From an uncultured Duodenibacillus sp. (lineage in GTDB: Bacteria > Pseudomonadota > Gammaproteobacteria > Burkholderiales > Burkholderiaceae_F), in assembly GCA_944388865.1 (NCBI GenBank), contig CALXKM010000049.1, positions 1 through 64,000 of the forward strand: a stretch of 64,000 bases of DNA, written 5' to 3'. Below, one piece after another: positions 9,045 through 20,072 of this stretch. A program made the position numbers and the translations under genes. Below the pieces are notes generated by a model that saw nothing but the letters and a program-made list of their open reading frames with translations, made no database searches and was not told the origin of the DNA. Numbering within the stretch: the first letter of the stretch is position 1; every line of letters starts with the position of its first letter.

Positions 9045-10904
9045 ATGATCGAAATCAGCGCAGAAAACTATAAGCAGGCTCTGGCCGGACTGCCGAGCCT
9101 GCCCGGAGTCTACCGCTACTTTGACGAAGCGGGAACGTGTCTTTACGTCGGCAAGGCCAAGGATTTGCGTCGGCGCGTCTCGCAGTACTTCAGAAAGACG
9201 GGCAACAGTGCGCGCATCGCGCTGATGGTGCAGAAGATAGCACGGCTGGAGACGACGGTCGTGGCAAGCGAAGCCGAGGCGCTTTTGCTTGAAAACAACC
9301 TCATCAAGACGCTCAATCCGAAGTACAACATCCTTTTTCGCGACGACAAAAGCTATCCCTATCTCAAGATTACGGCCGAGGACTTTCCGCGCGTGTGCTA
9401 CTACCGCGGAGCCGTGGACCGCAAAAACCGCTTCTTTGGACCTTATCCCAATGGCTCGGCCGTGCGCGAAGCCATCGGCGTGCTGCAAAAAGTGTTTCGG
9501 CTGCGCACCTGCGAAGATGCGGTCTTTAGAAACCGTTCGCGCCCTTGTCTGATGGGACAGATGGGGCGCTGTTCGGCACCGTGCGTGGGTGCTGTCGACG
9601 CTGCGGCCTATCAAGGTGATGTGCAGGATGCCTGTCGGTTTTTAAAAGGTGAAACCGATGAGATCATGAACGGCCTGCGCGAGGCTATGATGAGCGCGGC
9701 TCAGAAGCTTCGATATGAAGAGGCTGCCGTGCTCAGAGACCGCATAGCGCTTCTGAGCGATGTGATGCACCAGCAGGTGGTGGAAACAACTGGTGCGGAC
9801 ACCGATGCCGACATCATCGCAGTGATCAAAAAAGAAGGCGTTGCATGCGTGAATCTGGCCGTCGTCAGAGGCGGCAGACACCTCGGAGACCATGCGTATT
9901 TTCCAGATCTGGGGCGAGCGGCGGGCGATGAGGTGAGCGTGCAGGAAATTTTCGAAGCCTTTGTGCTGCATCACTATGCCAATGTGCCCGCGCCTGCTGT
10001 GGTGATTGCGCAGACATGCGCCGATCCGGCGGCATGCGCTCGTGAGATCAGCACCCTTGCCGGGCGGCGCGTAACGATTGTGCACGAGCCGCAGCTTGCA
10101 CGGCGCAAGTGGCTTGAAATGGCCGAGCAGGGAGCTGCGCTTGCATTGGCGCGCCGCATTGCCGAGCAGGCCGGAGGCAGACGCCGCATTGACGATCTCA
10201 TCGGCGTGCTCGGGCTTGAGCTCGACGATGAGGAGCGAGGGGCCTTGCGCATTGAGTGCTTTGATATTTCGCACACCGCAGGCGAGGCGACGCAGGCTTC
10301 CTGCGTTGTGTTTGAAGGCGAGCGGATGAATTCCTCGCGCTACAGGCGCTTTAATATCGAAGGCGTTGCGCCGGGCGACGATTATGCGGCCATGCGGCAG
10401 GTGCTTGAGCGCCGCTACGCGCCCGTTGCGCGCGGCGAGGCGCGGCTGCCTACGCTTGTGCTTGTTGACGGTGGCCGAGGGCAGGTGCATATGGCCCGCG
10501 ATGTGTTTCACGATTTGGGGCTTGATATTTCGGTCATTGTGGGCGTTGCCAAGGGCGAGGGAAGAAAGACCGGACTTGAGACGCTTATTTTTGCCGACGG
10601 TCGCGAAACGCTTGTGCTGGGCGAGCAGAGCCCGGCGCTGATGCTCGTGGCAATGATCCGAGACGAGGCGCACCGGTTTGCCATTACTGGCATGCGAGCC
10701 AAGCGCAGCCGCGCTCGTCAGTCAAGCCGCGTTGAGGATATTGACGGCGTTGGTCCGAAGCGACGCCAGAAGCTGCTGACGCATTTTGGCGGAATGAAGG
10801 GATTGAAAAACGCGAGCGTTGAAGATATCGCTAAAATAAGCGGGATTTCCCGCGCGCTCGCGCAAAAGATTTACACGCAGCTACATGGAGCAGAAGGTGT
10901 CTGA
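9045..10904 (+). CDS. uvrC: Excinuclease ABC subunit C
   Basis: The dual-incision nuclease of UvrABC nucleotide excision repair. The 619 residues show an N-terminal GIY-YIG nuclease domain (GVYRYF at 21-26, [12 protein letters not shown] from 33), a UVR motif that contacts UvrB ([12 protein letters not shown], about residue 225), the RNase H-like 3' or 5' incision domain ([16 protein letters not shown]), and a C-terminal helix-hairpin-helix pair ([12 protein letters not shown]). It overlaps pgsA by 20 nt. The uvrC-pgsA pairing is common in proteobacteria and suggests co-transcription and translational coupling. Confidence 0.96.
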   Translation: MIEISAENYKQALAGLPSLPGVYRYFDEAGTCLYVGKAKDLRRRVSQYFRKTGNSARIALMVQKIARLETTVVASEAEALLLENNLIKTLNPKYNILFRDDKSYPYLKITAEDFPRVCYYRGAVDRKNRFFGPYPNGSAVREAIGVLQKVFRLRTCEDAVFRNRSRPCLMGQMGRCSAPCVGAVDAAAYQGDVQDACRFLKGETDEIMNGLREAMMSAAQKLRYEEAAVLRDRIALLSDVMHQQVVETTGADTDADIIAVIKKEGVACVNLAVVRGGRHLGDHAYFPDLGRAAGDEVSVQEIFEAFVLHHYANVPAPAVVIAQTCADPAACAREISTLAGRRVTIVHEPQLARRKWLEMAEQGAALALARRIAEQAGGRRRIDDLIGVLGLELDDEERGALRIECFDISHTAGEATQASCVVFEGERMNSSRYRRFNIEGVAPGDDYAAMRQVLERRYAPVARGEARLPTLVLVDGGRGQVHMARDVFHDLGLDISVIVGVAKGEGRKTGLETLIFADGRETLVLGEQSPALMLVAMIRDEAHRFAITGMRAKRSRARQSSRVEDIDGVGPKRRQKLLTHFGGMKGLKNASVEDIAKISGISRALAQKIYTQLHGAEGV

Positions 10905-11484
10905 CAACAGGATCAACATCCCGATGATATTAACTTGGGCGCGCATTGCGTTCATTCCGCTCATTATCGGGGTTTTTTATCTGCCCGATGCTGTGTGCTC
11001 GCCGCACATGAAGAATTTCCTGTCTTGCGTGATGTTTGCCGTAGCGGCCATTACCGATGCTTTGGACGGCTGGATCGCTCGGCGCTACAACATGGTCACG
11101 AGTCTGGGCGCGTTTCTCGATACCGTGGCCGACAAGCTTGTGGTTTGTTCGGCAATCGTTGTTTTGCTTGCTTTTGACCGCGTCGACATGATCATTGCCC
11201 TTATCATCGTAGGCCGAGAAATTGCCGTGACGGCTTTGCGCGAGTGGATGTCAAAGATTGGCGCATCGGCAAGCGTCAAGGTCAATTGGTTCGGCAAGAT
11301 CAAGGCGATTGCGCAGATGGTTGCCATTCCTATGCTGCTCTACTACGATCCCCTGTTTGGACTGCCCATCGCGCTCATCGGTACTGTCATGATCTACATT
11401 GCGGCTGTGCTGACGATTTATTCCATGTGCGTATACATGGCTGCTGCCTGGCCTTATCTTCAGGCTCACGACAAGCAGCAATAG
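10885..11484 (+). CDS. pgsA: CDP-diacylglycerol-glycerol-3-phosphate phosphatidyltransferase
   Basis: An inner-membrane enzyme that makes phosphatidylglycerol phosphate, the committed step to phosphatidylglycerol and cardiolipin. The 199-residue protein contains the full CDP-alcohol phosphotransferase signature: D61-G62, A65-R66, G75, D79 and D83 (DGWIAR then GAFLDTVAD). About five to six hydrophobic helices follow. The start ATG lies inside the last codons of uvrC, so it is probably translated by coupling. An intrinsic terminator follows the stop by about 30 nt. Confidence 0.94.
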   Translation: MEQKVSDNRINIPMILTWARIAFIPLIIGVFYLPDAVCSPHMKNFLSCVMFAVAAITDALDGWIARRYNMVTSLGAFLDTVADKLVVCSAIVVLLAFDRVDMIIALIIVGREIAVTALREWMSKIGASASVKVNWFGKIKAIAQMVAIPMLLYYDPLFGLPIALIGTVMIYIAAVLTIYSMCVYMAAAWPYLQAHDKQQ

Positions 11485-11514
11485 AAAAGGTCTCGAGCTG
11501 TTTTCTCAATGCGC

Positions 11515-11551
11515 CCCAGTCGGACGGTTTCGTCGGCTGGGTTTTGTTTTT
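11515..11551 (+). terminator. Terminator of uvrC-pgsA
   Basis: The arms CCCAG-CG-CG and CG-CG-CTGGG (11515-11541) pair with a short internal mismatch. They are followed by TTTTGTTTTT at 11542-11551, 30 nt after the pgsA stop. Confidence 0.8.
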
Positions 11552-11585
11552 GCTGTTGACCGCAAAGAGAGCCCGTTCTTGGTTT

Positions 11586-14500
11586 TTATCGGCTCGCGGC
11601 CGGCTGCCGGGACTTGTCTGCGGGCGCGCTCGTTTTCGTGATGACGGGATTGTCGAAGGAGCCCGTGATGTCGTACTCGACTTTGAACATTTGGCTAAGC
11701 GGATTGCGCAGCAGCAGCTGCGCAAGGAATGTGCCGATGCCCACGGCCGGGTTGACGAAGGCCAGAGCCAGACTTGCGTTGCCTGCGTTGATGTCGGGGA
11801 GCACGACGGCGTGCGTGTTGAGCTTGCGGGAGGCAAAGTCGGCATCGCCTGAAAGAAGAACCGTGGCCTGACTGCCGACGATTTTGGTGTTGTCGGTCGT
11901 GCTGACGCCTCGGACAACGGTAGCACTTCCCGTGAAGCGGTCAAAGGAAAAGCCTTGCTGCACAAGGTCTGAGAAGTCAAGCGTTAGCCGCTTGAGCAGC
12001 GACTGAAAGGAAAGAAGAGACAAAAGCGCCCCGCCCGGGCCCGTGTCGACCTGCATGAAGGAGCCCTTGGAGAAGTCAACGGCAATGTCGCCCGAGAGAG
12101 TATCAAGCTGCGGACTCCAGGGCGAACCGTTGTAGCTCAGATTGGCTTTGAACGATCCATTGGCGCCGTCAATGACGCCGGGAATGCCAAGTTCGGCCAG
12201 CAGTCCCCCTGCATCTTCGATGTTCCAGCTTGCGTTGATCGTCGTTTGATCAACTGCCGCGCTGCTCAGAGAGCGCGTCCAGGATCCGGTGGCTGTGAGC
12301 CGTCCCGAAGGCGAAGTGAGGATGCATTTGTCAATCGAAAGCCCCTCGGCAGAGCCTTTGCGGGAGACTGACGTTTCAAACTGCGCGCTGCCCAGATTGA
12401 ACTTGTCGTAGCTCAGTGAGCCGATGCGAGCCGAAATGCGCGGCAAATGCCGCGGGTGAGTGGCCGTTGAGGCGCTCGTTTGCTTTTGAGAACGGTTTGC
12501 GGCTTGTTTGTCAATGGGTTTTCCTTCAATGAAGCTGCGCAGCACTCGGGCGGCACCCTCGGAAATGTTGAGCCGCTGCATGTCAAGCGAAAGCAAACCC
12601 TGCGCTGCATCATCGTAGGTAATCGCGCCCGAGATGCGGTCTGAGTCGACCTCAAGGTTCCAGTCGCTGTTGTTGTGTCGATAGCTTGCTTTAAGTCCCT
12701 TGAGGCTTAAGTCTGTAAAGACGGCCTCGGAAATGTCGAGCTCGACTTCCGAGAGAATGCTTGCGACGGCTGCGGCTGACTCCGCGGCATCATCAACAGC
12801 GGCAGCAGAGGGTTTGGCCGGCGCAGCTGCTTCAATGATCGAAGCTATATGTTCGCTCCAAGCCGGCAGCGCAATGCGCTGGGCCTTGACCGCAAGAGAA
12901 AAGTTCTCGGCCGGCAGACCCAGCTGCGTGCCGATGCCGATGGCGCCGCGCACGGGGAGCTTGGAATTTTCTCCGACAGGCATCTGCAGCAGAACATCAA
13001 AATGTTTTCCAGCATCAACCGAGAGCATCGTGCCTGGTTGGCCGGCAATGGTCACTGGGGTTGAAGAAAACCGCACAGGCCAGCGCGTTGTCGCAGATTT
13101 CCTAAGCGGCTCGGGGAGATTGACCGAAACGCCTGCAAGAGGCGCCTGCGCCGTGACGGTAACGCCGTTTTTGCGGGAGACGGCAACAGTGGCAAGATAG
13201 GGCGTCGTGCCTGAGGCATGTTTTAAAAGCGTCTTGACCACGGGCGTGTCGGCAAACCAGCCGATATCGGCCACATCAATGCTTCCGGAGGCCGTCACGG
13301 AAATGGTGCCGTCTTGTGCGGTGATGACGTTGATGGTCGAATCTTCCTTGCCGAAGGGCTTGGCGAGCACGCGCTGAGCCGTTGCGCCTTTTTCGCTGAA
13401 GCGCACCGTGCCCTGAACTTCAGCAAGAGGAGGAATGGGGTGGGGCATTTCGATGCGGTTGCCCGACATGGTCACGGCGCCGGCCACGCGCGTGTCCTCA
13501 GCATGCAGCAGCGGAATGTCCAGCGCAAGCGCAAGCTTTGCCGTGCCTTCGGCGCGTGTGGACTTAAAGGCATGCCCGACGAAGCCGCCGACGGGGCTTG
13601 CTTCGACGTAGTCAAACATTTTCTGCAAGCTGCCTAGAGCTTGTCCGTCAATATCGAGCAGCGTATCGAGTCCGCCGGCGAGATCAGCGATGACGGCTGT
13701 CGTCTGCCCAACATCGACTCCGAAAGTTTTTGCGCGGTCAGCCTCAATGCGCATCGAGAGGCCTTCAAATGTAATGCGGCCGTTGATGTCGGTCAGCAGC
13801 GGCCAAAGCTCGCCTTTTTTCTTTGTCGCGTGATCGGGCACATAGTCGATGGCGGCGTTGACGACATCGGCTCCGACGTAGAAGCGCCCTGCCTTGGGAT
13901 CGTCAATCCAGGGGAAGTCTTTGAAGCGTCCGCGGATTTCAAAATTGCCGTTTTGCGCCGTGCCGGCAACTAGGCCGTCTTCGAGCCAGTCGCGCACGGG
14001 TTTGCCGATGACCAAAGGCATGTATTTCCAAACTGAGGATGCTTGGCCTCGCGCAATCGTGCCGGTGATGTCGGCAACTCCTGCGGGGCCAGCCGCAGGG
14101 TCAGCGCGCCAGGTGCCTTGAGCCGAGACGTCGGCATCGGCATTGACCGCGTGAATGCGTTCGAACGTCACAAGGGGCTGACCGTTTTGTTCGGTCCAGT
14201 ACACATCGCCCGTGAGCGTGCTGAGCTCAATGGTGGGGTTTTCAAAAATGCCCGGGAATGTGAGCGAGCCGTTGGTTGTGTTGAGGCTGATGCTGCCGCC
14301 ATTGTTGGAGGCCTGAAAGGAGCCGCTGATATTGCGTACGCCAGGCGTCATTGAGCGTGCGGCGTTTTTGTCTGCACAAACAGCTTCAACAGTAATTGCT
14401 GAAAAGTCTGAGGAAATCGACCAGTCGGCAGGGCTTCGCGCCGGTCCGCGCCAGTTGACGGAGGTCTCAATGAGCTTGCCCGAAGGAGCGCGCTCGGCGA

Positions 14501-15734
14501 TGAGCTCGGAGACAGCCGCGGGCAACGGAATGCTCGGCAGCAGCTTTCGGATCGTTTCCAGATCAATTTGGGCAAAGCGCAGGTAGGCCGTGCGGGTGTC
14601 AAGCTTGCCCGGCGCCAGCAGTATGCGCGCGCCGATGCGCGGCGTGCGGCTTCGGGTGCCGTCAGAGAGCTCGTAGACAAGGTTGCTCGCTTCAAGCGTG
14701 AGATTGTCGCCTTCGAGCTTTTCGGTGAGCCGCGTTGAGAGCCGGTTCAGGTGTAGGGGTTCGACTTCATCGGAAAGCTGCAGCGTAAGCTCGTGCAGCG
14801 CAAGATCGCTGGTGACGCTCATTGGTCTAGCGTTGGCAAAGTCAATCCAAGTGCGTGAACTTCCGATGCCGCTTGAGACGAATTTGGAGAGCAAGTCCGA
14901 GGGCGACAGGAGCTTGGCAATGTCAAGCTGACTGGCTGCAATGTAAAGTCGTCCCTGCCACTGACGCCAGTCGGTCTCATCAAAAAGCGATGTGGAAAAC
15001 TGCGCTCTGACATCAATCGTGTTGCGCCCGGGGGCATCAAGCGCGGCCTGCAGGCCCACAGCATAGTCTGTCGGCCTGTTTTCAAAGGTAAAGTTGATCT
15101 TTTCCAGACGCGATGGGCTCGATCCCGGCGTGGCCGCATCAATGTATTCGACGGAGGAGTCGATGATGCTTAGCCGGTGCTGCTTCAAAAGCCAGGACAA
15201 GAAGTCCGAGCCGGCACTGCTTTGCTGCGCCGAGTCTTTTTCATTTTCGGCCTTGGGGGTAAGGTCGATCTTAAAGCCCGCCACGTCGTAGATGTATTGA
15301 GAGAGTCTGCGTACGGTAAGTCTTGCCTCGGCCACGGCAAGATCTCTGAAGCGCACCTCGCCCAGCAGGCTGCGCCAGTAGACGGTGGCCTCAACCTCGG
15401 GCAGCCGCAGAACAATGACGTTTCCTGTCGCGGTGTCAGGTTTGCCCAGCGTAACGTTTCTTAACGAAAGTCTTGGCCAGAATGCATCCCAGTGCGGGAC
15501 GATGGAGCCGATTTGCACGCTGCAGCCAATGGCTGAGCCCACGGCATCCGCGATGGGCTCTTTGAAGCGATTGACCTGCGGCAGCACATACCATCTCGTG
15601 ACGAGAATGAGACTCGTAAAGACAAAATAAATGACGACGACAGTCCAAAAGGCAGAGATCACGGCTGCGCGCACCCTCGGGTGACGCATGTAGGCGCGCC
15701 ATCTTAGGGGGAGAATATGCCTGGTGCTGCTCAT
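11586..15734 (-). CDS. yhdP: YhdP family (AsmA-like) envelope phospholipid transport protein
   Basis: A large 1382-residue protein of the YhdP/DUF3971 family, related to AsmA, TamB and YdbH. In E. coli these proteins form a hydrophobic groove spanning the periplasm and carry phospholipids to the outer membrane. A single N-terminal membrane helix (about residues 22-45) anchors it, followed by a long repetitive beta-rich periplasmic region and the family's C-terminal part (FSKGSFMQVDTGPGG, LNTHAVVLPDINAGNASLAL). An in-frame ATG exists upstream at 15905. I place the start at 15734 (MSSTRHILPL) because it leaves a normal short cytoplasmic tail and a wider intergenic gap to glnE. No clear ribosome-binding site supports either start. 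Divergent neighbour: glnE. Confidence 0.88.
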   Translation of the reverse strand: MSSTRHILPLRWRAYMRHPRVRAAVISAFWTVVVIYFVFTSLILVTRWYVLPQVNRFKEPIADAVGSAIGCSVQIGSIVPHWDAFWPRLSLRNVTLGKPDTATGNVIVLRLPEVEATVYWRSLLGEVRFRDLAVAEARLTVRRLSQYIYDVAGFKIDLTPKAENEKDSAQQSSAGSDFLSWLLKQHRLSIIDSSVEYIDAATPGSSPSRLEKINFTFENRPTDYAVGLQAALDAPGRNTIDVRAQFSTSLFDETDWRQWQGRLYIAASQLDIAKLLSPSDLLSKFVSSGIGSSRTWIDFANARPMSVTSDLALHELTLQLSDEVEPLHLNRLSTRLTEKLEGDNLTLEASNLVYELSDGTRSRTPRIGARILLAPGKLDTRTAYLRFAQIDLETIRKLLPSIPLPAAVSELIAERAPSGKLIETSVNWRGPARSPADWSISSDFSAITVEAVCADKNAARSMTPGVRNISGSFQASNNGGSISLNTTNGSLTFPGIFENPTIELSTLTGDVYWTEQNGQPLVTFERIHAVNADADVSAQGTWRADPAAGPAGVADITGTIARGQASSVWKYMPLVIGKPVRDWLEDGLVAGTAQNGNFEIRGRFKDFPWIDDPKAGRFYVGADVVNAAIDYVPDHATKKKGELWPLLTDINGRITFEGLSMRIEADRAKTFGVDVGQTTAVIADLAGGLDTLLDIDGQALGSLQKMFDYVEASPVGGFVGHAFKSTRAEGTAKLALALDIPLLHAEDTRVAGAVTMSGNRIEMPHPIPPLAEVQGTVRFSEKGATAQRVLAKPFGKEDSTINVITAQDGTISVTASGSIDVADIGWFADTPVVKTLLKHASGTTPYLATVAVSRKNGVTVTAQAPLAGVSVNLPEPLRKSATTRWPVRFSSTPVTIAGQPGTMLSVDAGKHFDVLLQMPVGENSKLPVRGAIGIGTQLGLPAENFSLAVKAQRIALPAWSEHIASIIEAAAPAKPSAAAVDDAAESAAAVASILSEVELDISEAVFTDLSLKGLKASYRHNNSDWNLEVDSDRISGAITYDDAAQGLLSLDMQRLNISEGAARVLRSFIEGKPIDKQAANRSQKQTSASTATHPRHLPRISARIGSLSYDKFNLGSAQFETSVSRKGSAEGLSIDKCILTSPSGRLTATGSWTRSLSSAAVDQTTINASWNIEDAGGLLAELGIPGVIDGANGSFKANLSYNGSPWSPQLDTLSGDIAVDFSKGSFMQVDTGPGGALLSLLSFQSLLKRLTLDFSDLVQQGFSFDRFTGSATVVRGVSTTDNTKIVGSQATVLLSGDADFASRKLNTHAVVLPDINAGNASLALAFVNPAVGIGTFLAQLLLRNPLSQMFKVEYDITGSFDNPVITKTSAPADKSRQPAASR

Positions 15735-15959
15735 CGGCTTGAATTGCGGCGTCAATAAAAGGAGTTGGACAAAAAAGCGGAAAGCTCGGGCACAAATTGC
15801 GGCATGCCGACGAATCGCGCCAGGCTCTGTAAAATCGACAAAATCACCGTCCGATGCAGACAGCAGACGATCGGTACTGTCTGAAAAGTGCGGCCTTCTG
15901 CGCACTATAGCAACGTTGCCGCTTAATCGGATTCAAAGAACGATTCAGTTTGTTTCCAG

Positions 15960-18794
15960 ATGTCTGATGCACTGACCATTTCAAGGCTGCCTTTGTCGGC
16001 AGTTGCTTCGGTTTCAATGTTTGTTTCGCGCGCTTTGCGAGGCATGGGCGCGCACGATGAAGGCGCAGGGCTCGAGCTGCTCGAAAGGCTTGCTGCTGCG
16101 CCTTTTGAGCGAGAAGCAATGCGCGAGCGTCTGGCCCGAATTGACGAACCTGAGATTCTCGATGACGCAATGCGGCGGCTGCGGCGCGAGGTCATGGTCT
16201 GCGTGGCAAGCCGCGACATTACCGGCAGAGCCGATTTTGACGAGGTCGTGGGCACGATGACGGCGCTTGCCGAGGAAACGCTCTCGGCGGCCGTGCGCGT
16301 GAATGCTCGAGCTCTTGCGCGCCGCTTCGGCGTGCCGACCGATGCCGAGGGGCGTCCTCAGGACATGCTTGTGGTCGGCATGGGAAAGCTCGGAGGCGCC
16401 GAGCTCAATGCAAGCTCAGACATCGACTTGGTGTTCGTCTACGATGAAGCGGGAGAGACTAAAGCGATCGGAGAATTTGAAAAAGCCCGGCGCAGCATCA
16501 GCAACCATGAATTTTTCGACAAGCTCGCGCGCCGCGTCATTGCCTCGATCAACGATCTGGACGGTACGGGCTTTGTGTTTCGCGTCGACATGCGTCTGCG
16601 CCCCTTTGGCGATTCGGGCCCCTTGGTGGTGAGCAGCGCCATGCTGGAAGAATATCTCTACAGTGAGGGACGCGATTGGGAGCGTTTTGCCTGGCTCAAA
16701 GGACGTGTCGTCAATCGCGCCGTCTTCATGCCCGAAGCCGATTTTTCCCAGACCGTCAGAAACCTTCAGTCTCTCGTAAGACCCTTTGTGTTTCGCAAGT
16801 ATGTGGATTTCTCAGCCATCAGCGCTCTGGCTCGCATTCACGAGATGATTCGCGCAGAAACTACGCGCAGGGAAGCCGGGCGCGATGCCGGCATCAATGT
16901 CAAGCTAGGCAAGGGCGGCATTCGCGAAATTGAGTTCATCTGCCAGACGTTTCAGATCATCCGAGGCGGCCGAGAACCGACGCTGCGCGGACGCAGTACG
17001 CCTCCTATGCTTGCCGAACTTGCCCGCTTAGGGTCTTTATCGGCTCAAACGGCGCAAAAGCTCACCGAGGACTACATTTTCCTTCGCAACCTTGAGCATG
17101 CGCTGCAGTACGTCGACGACAAGCAGACGCAGACGATGCCTACTGATGCGGCCGGGCTTTCTTCGCTTGCCCGCATGCTGGCATTGAGCTCAGGGGACCT
17201 CATGCAAAAGCTCGAGGCCATTCGCAGCTTTGTCGGCAGCACCTTTGACGGTATTTTTCACACTGAGTCGCCCAAGGACGATGACGACGGGTGGCCTGCG
17301 GGCTGGAAGGTCGGTGCTGAGGCAACCTGCGAGGCATTGACCGAAGCGCTCAATGCCGCAGGCTTTGTGCATGCGCAGGATCTGGCCGTGCGCATTCTCA
17401 AAATGATGCGCTCGAGACTTTTGCCTGCGCGCACGCCGCAGGCGCGAGAACAAGTTGCGCGTTTGGTCAAAACCATCGCGGGCAAGGCCCACGGCTGGGC
17501 CAAGCTGCGCGACTCTGCCGTTTCTCCCGACGAGGTTTTCGAGCGGTATTTAAATCTCATTGAGATCGTGCTTGGGCGTCCGACCTATGTGGCGCTTTTG
17601 AATCAGTATCCGGATGCGGCCGAGCGGGTCGGCCGCATGCTGGCGGTTTCGCGCTGGGCGGCGGACTACATCGGCGAGCATCCGCTGGTGCTCGATGAGC
17701 TTGTTGATATGCGCGCGCCGCGCATTGATGACTACACCCCGGTGGATCGCACCGAGTGGCTTGAAGCTTTACGGCTGCGCATGAAAGAGTTTGAGGCAGA
17801 CCGCGAGCGGCAGCTCAACTTGCTCAGAGATGCGCACCACAGCGCGCTTTTTCATCTGCTGCTGGCTGATCTCGACGGCAGGCTCTCGGTAGAGCGTCTC
17901 GCCGATCAGCTCTCGGCCCTGGCCGATGCCGTGCTCGCGGCCGTGCTCGAGCTTGCCTGGGATTCGATTGCCACGCGCCATCGCGAATATCCGCGCTTTG
18001 CCGTGATCGGCTACGGCAAGCTCGGCGGCAAGGAGCTTGGCTATGCCTCGGATCTGGATTTGATTTTTCTCTACGACGACGATGCCCCTGAGGCCGAGGG
18101 CAACTACATCAAGCTTGTGCGGCGCATGTTGAGTTGGCTGACGATGCAGACGAGCTCGGGCATCCTCTTTGACGTGGACCTCAGACTGCGTCCCAATGGA
18201 GAAAACGGACTCATTGTCTCGAATATGGATATGTTCAGGCGCTACCAGCGCAACGACGACGGCAACGGAGCATGGGCTTGGGAACATCAGGCGCTTACGC
18301 GCGCTCGTTTTTGTGCGGGAGATCCTCAGGTCGGCGCGCAGTTTGAAGAGGTGCGCCGCGACATTCTCATGATGCCGCGCGACGCCGGAGACGTGGCCGC
18401 CGGCGTGCTTGAGATGCGAGCCAAGATGCTCGAAGGGCATCCAAACAAGACGGCGCTTTTTGACGTCAAGCATGACCGCGGCGGCATGGTGGATTTGGAA
18501 TTCATCGTGCAGTATCTGGTGCTTGCTTATAGTTCACAGCATCCGGAGCTTGTCAACAACTTCGGCACGACGCTTTTGACCGAGATGGCCGCGCGTTTGG
18601 GCCTGATCGACAAAGAGCTCGCGCAGAAGGCCGTCAACGCCTACCGGCACTATCGCAATATCCAGCGCGAAATTCGTTTGAGCCGCGGCGAAACCGTCAA
18701 AGCGCGCGTTGATCTTGAGCTTGTGGCAGAGGATTGTCCGGCTGTGCGAGAACTTTGGCGGCAGGTTTTCGGCACTGACGCTCCGCAGGCATAA
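15960..18794 (+). CDS. glnE: Bifunctional glutamine synthetase adenylyltransferase/deadenylylase
   Basis: GlnE adds and removes AMP on glutamine synthetase in response to PII and glutamine. The 944-residue length matches E. coli (946). Two nucleotidyltransferase domains are clear. The N-terminal deadenylylase has GMGKLGGAELNASSDIDL near residue 140; the C-terminal adenylyltransferase has GYGKLGGKELGYASDLDL near residue 683. Each is followed by an RLRP (DMRLRPFG, DLRLRPNG) and a helical PII-uridylyltransferase-like module. It is divergent from yhdP, a frequent betaproteobacterial neighbour. Confidence 0.96.
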   Translation: MSDALTISRLPLSAVASVSMFVSRALRGMGAHDEGAGLELLERLAAAPFEREAMRERLARIDEPEILDDAMRRLRREVMVCVASRDITGRADFDEVVGTMTALAEETLSAAVRVNARALARRFGVPTDAEGRPQDMLVVGMGKLGGAELNASSDIDLVFVYDEAGETKAIGEFEKARRSISNHEFFDKLARRVIASINDLDGTGFVFRVDMRLRPFGDSGPLVVSSAMLEEYLYSEGRDWERFAWLKGRVVNRAVFMPEADFSQTVRNLQSLVRPFVFRKYVDFSAISALARIHEMIRAETTRREAGRDAGINVKLGKGGIREIEFICQTFQIIRGGREPTLRGRSTPPMLAELARLGSLSAQTAQKLTEDYIFLRNLEHALQYVDDKQTQTMPTDAAGLSSLARMLALSSGDLMQKLEAIRSFVGSTFDGIFHTESPKDDDDGWPAGWKVGAEATCEALTEALNAAGFVHAQDLAVRILKMMRSRLLPARTPQAREQVARLVKTIAGKAHGWAKLRDSAVSPDEVFERYLNLIEIVLGRPTYVALLNQYPDAAERVGRMLAVSRWAADYIGEHPLVLDELVDMRAPRIDDYTPVDRTEWLEALRLRMKEFEADRERQLNLLRDAHHSALFHLLLADLDGRLSVERLADQLSALADAVLAAVLELAWDSIATRHREYPRFAVIGYGKLGGKELGYASDLDLIFLYDDDAPEAEGNYIKLVRRMLSWLTMQTSSGILFDVDLRLRPNGENGLIVSNMDMFRRYQRNDDGNGAWAWEHQALTRARFCAGDPQVGAQFEEVRRDILMMPRDAGDVAAGVLEMRAKMLEGHPNKTALFDVKHDRGGMVDLEFIVQYLVLAYSSQHPELVNNFGTTLLTEMAARLGLIDKELAQKAVNAYRHYRNIQREIRLSRGETVKARVDLELVAEDCPAVRELWRQVFGTDAPQA

Positions 18795-18901
18795 AATCCT
18801 GCTTTGTAAAGGCTGTTTTGCGAGAGGCTGCGAAGTATCTTTCTGCAAGAACTTTTGTGGCGGCTTTGTTTTGTTTTGACGGTTGAGGAAAGGAACGAAA
18901 A

Positions 18902-20005
18902 ATGGCTGAACTGAACGCTGCAAGCATGCGCGATGAGCTTCATAAAATTCCCGAGCTTGGCTTTGAGGAATTCAAAACGTCCGATTATGTGGCAAATAAG
19001 CTCGAAAATCTCGGCATCGAATTTGTCCGCGGTGTGGGCGGTACTGGCGTATTGGGCATTATTCGCGGAGCCGAACCCGGTCCTGTGATGCTGCTGCGCG
19101 CCGATATGGACGCGCTGCCCTTTAAGAATCCCGACGGCAGCATTGAGCGAGTGCACGCCTGCGGACATGACGGACACACGGCGATGCTGCTTGCTGCGGC
19201 TTCGCGTCTGGTTGGAAAAATCCGCCGCGGTACGCTAAAGCTCCTTTTTCAGCCCGCGGAAGAAACGCTCAGAGGAGCACTTTGCGTGATCGACTCAGGC
19301 GTCATTGACGATGTCGATATTGCACTTGGGCTTCATGTTCGTCCCATACAGGATATTCCGGCCGGAACCTGCTGTGCGGCGGTTCAGCATGTGTCTTCCA
19401 TTTTCGTTAAGGCGCACTTTACGGGACGCACGGCGCATGCTTCGCGTCCTCATCTGGGCGTAAATGTTGCGGAGGCTGCAGCGCTTTTTACAAATGCGGT
19501 ATGCGCCATGAAGCTCAATCCGAATCTTTCCTGGTCATGCAAGGTGACGGGCATTGACGCCATGTCTTCGGCTCCCAACATCATTCCCGATAAGGCGGTC
19601 GTGATGATTGATGCTCGAGCTCAGACAAATGCATTGATGGACGAAATGCTTGCAAAACTTGAAGCTGCTGCCAAGGGTGCCGCGGCGGCAGTAGGAGCCG
19701 AGGGCAGCATTGAGGTGATGGGCAAGGTGATTCCGGCGGCTGAGTATGACGATGATTTGGTCGAAGAGGTGCGCACCAGCATCTTGGAGGTTCTCGGCCC
19801 GGACAAGTTGGCGCCGAATTGTGCTACAGGAGGAGAAGACTTCCACTTCTTCAAGAAGCACAAGCCGTCAATTAAGGCCGCGTATTTCGGCGTGGGCGCC
19901 GGCTGTGCGCCGGGACTGCATTCGCGCGACATGCACTTTGATTCAAAGTGGCTGCAAAACGGCGTTGACGTGCTCGTTGACCTGACGCTAAAGAAGCTCG
20001 GCTGA
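18902..20005 (+). CDS. M20 family metallo-amidohydrolase (cytoplasmic)
   Basis: A 367-residue zinc-dependent amidohydrolase of the M20D type (hippurate, IAA-amino acid or N-acyl amino acid hydrolases). The metal-binding pattern is HACGHDGH near residue 82, PAEE near 118 and a C-terminal GGEDFHFF; a dimerisation/lid domain (SSIFVKAHFTGRTAHAS) sits in the middle. There is no signal peptide, so it should act in the cytoplasm. A good ribosome-binding site (AAAGGAA) lies about 7 nt ahead of the ATG. Substrate is unknown; deacylation of N-acyl amino acids or dipeptide hydrolysis is a family-level guess. Confidence 0.88.
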   Translation: MAELNAASMRDELHKIPELGFEEFKTSDYVANKLENLGIEFVRGVGGTGVLGIIRGAEPGPVMLLRADMDALPFKNPDGSIERVHACGHDGHTAMLLAAASRLVGKIRRGTLKLLFQPAEETLRGALCVIDSGVIDDVDIALGLHVRPIQDIPAGTCCAAVQHVSSIFVKAHFTGRTAHASRPHLGVNVAEAAALFTNAVCAMKLNPNLSWSCKVTGIDAMSSAPNIIPDKAVVMIDARAQTNALMDEMLAKLEAAAKGAAAAVGAEGSIEVMGKVIPAAEYDDDLVEEVRTSILEVLGPDKLAPNCATGGEDFHFFKKHKPSIKAAYFGVGAGCAPGLHSRDMHFDSKWLQNGVDVLVDLTLKKLG

Positions 20006-20023
20006 GATTGAGTAGCTTTTAGG

Positions 20024-20057
20024 AAAAAGCAAGGCTTGCCGTATGTGCAAGCCTTGC
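20024..20057. terminator. Terminator between M20 gene and can
   Basis: A perfect 10-bp repeat (GCAAGGCTTG at 20029-20038 and CAAGCCTTGC at 20048-20057) lies between two convergent genes. On the minus strand it is followed by TTTTTCC, so it best fits termination of the carbonic anhydrase gene; it may also serve the plus strand. Confidence 0.82.
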
Positions 20058-20072
20058 TGCAAGGAAGCCTTT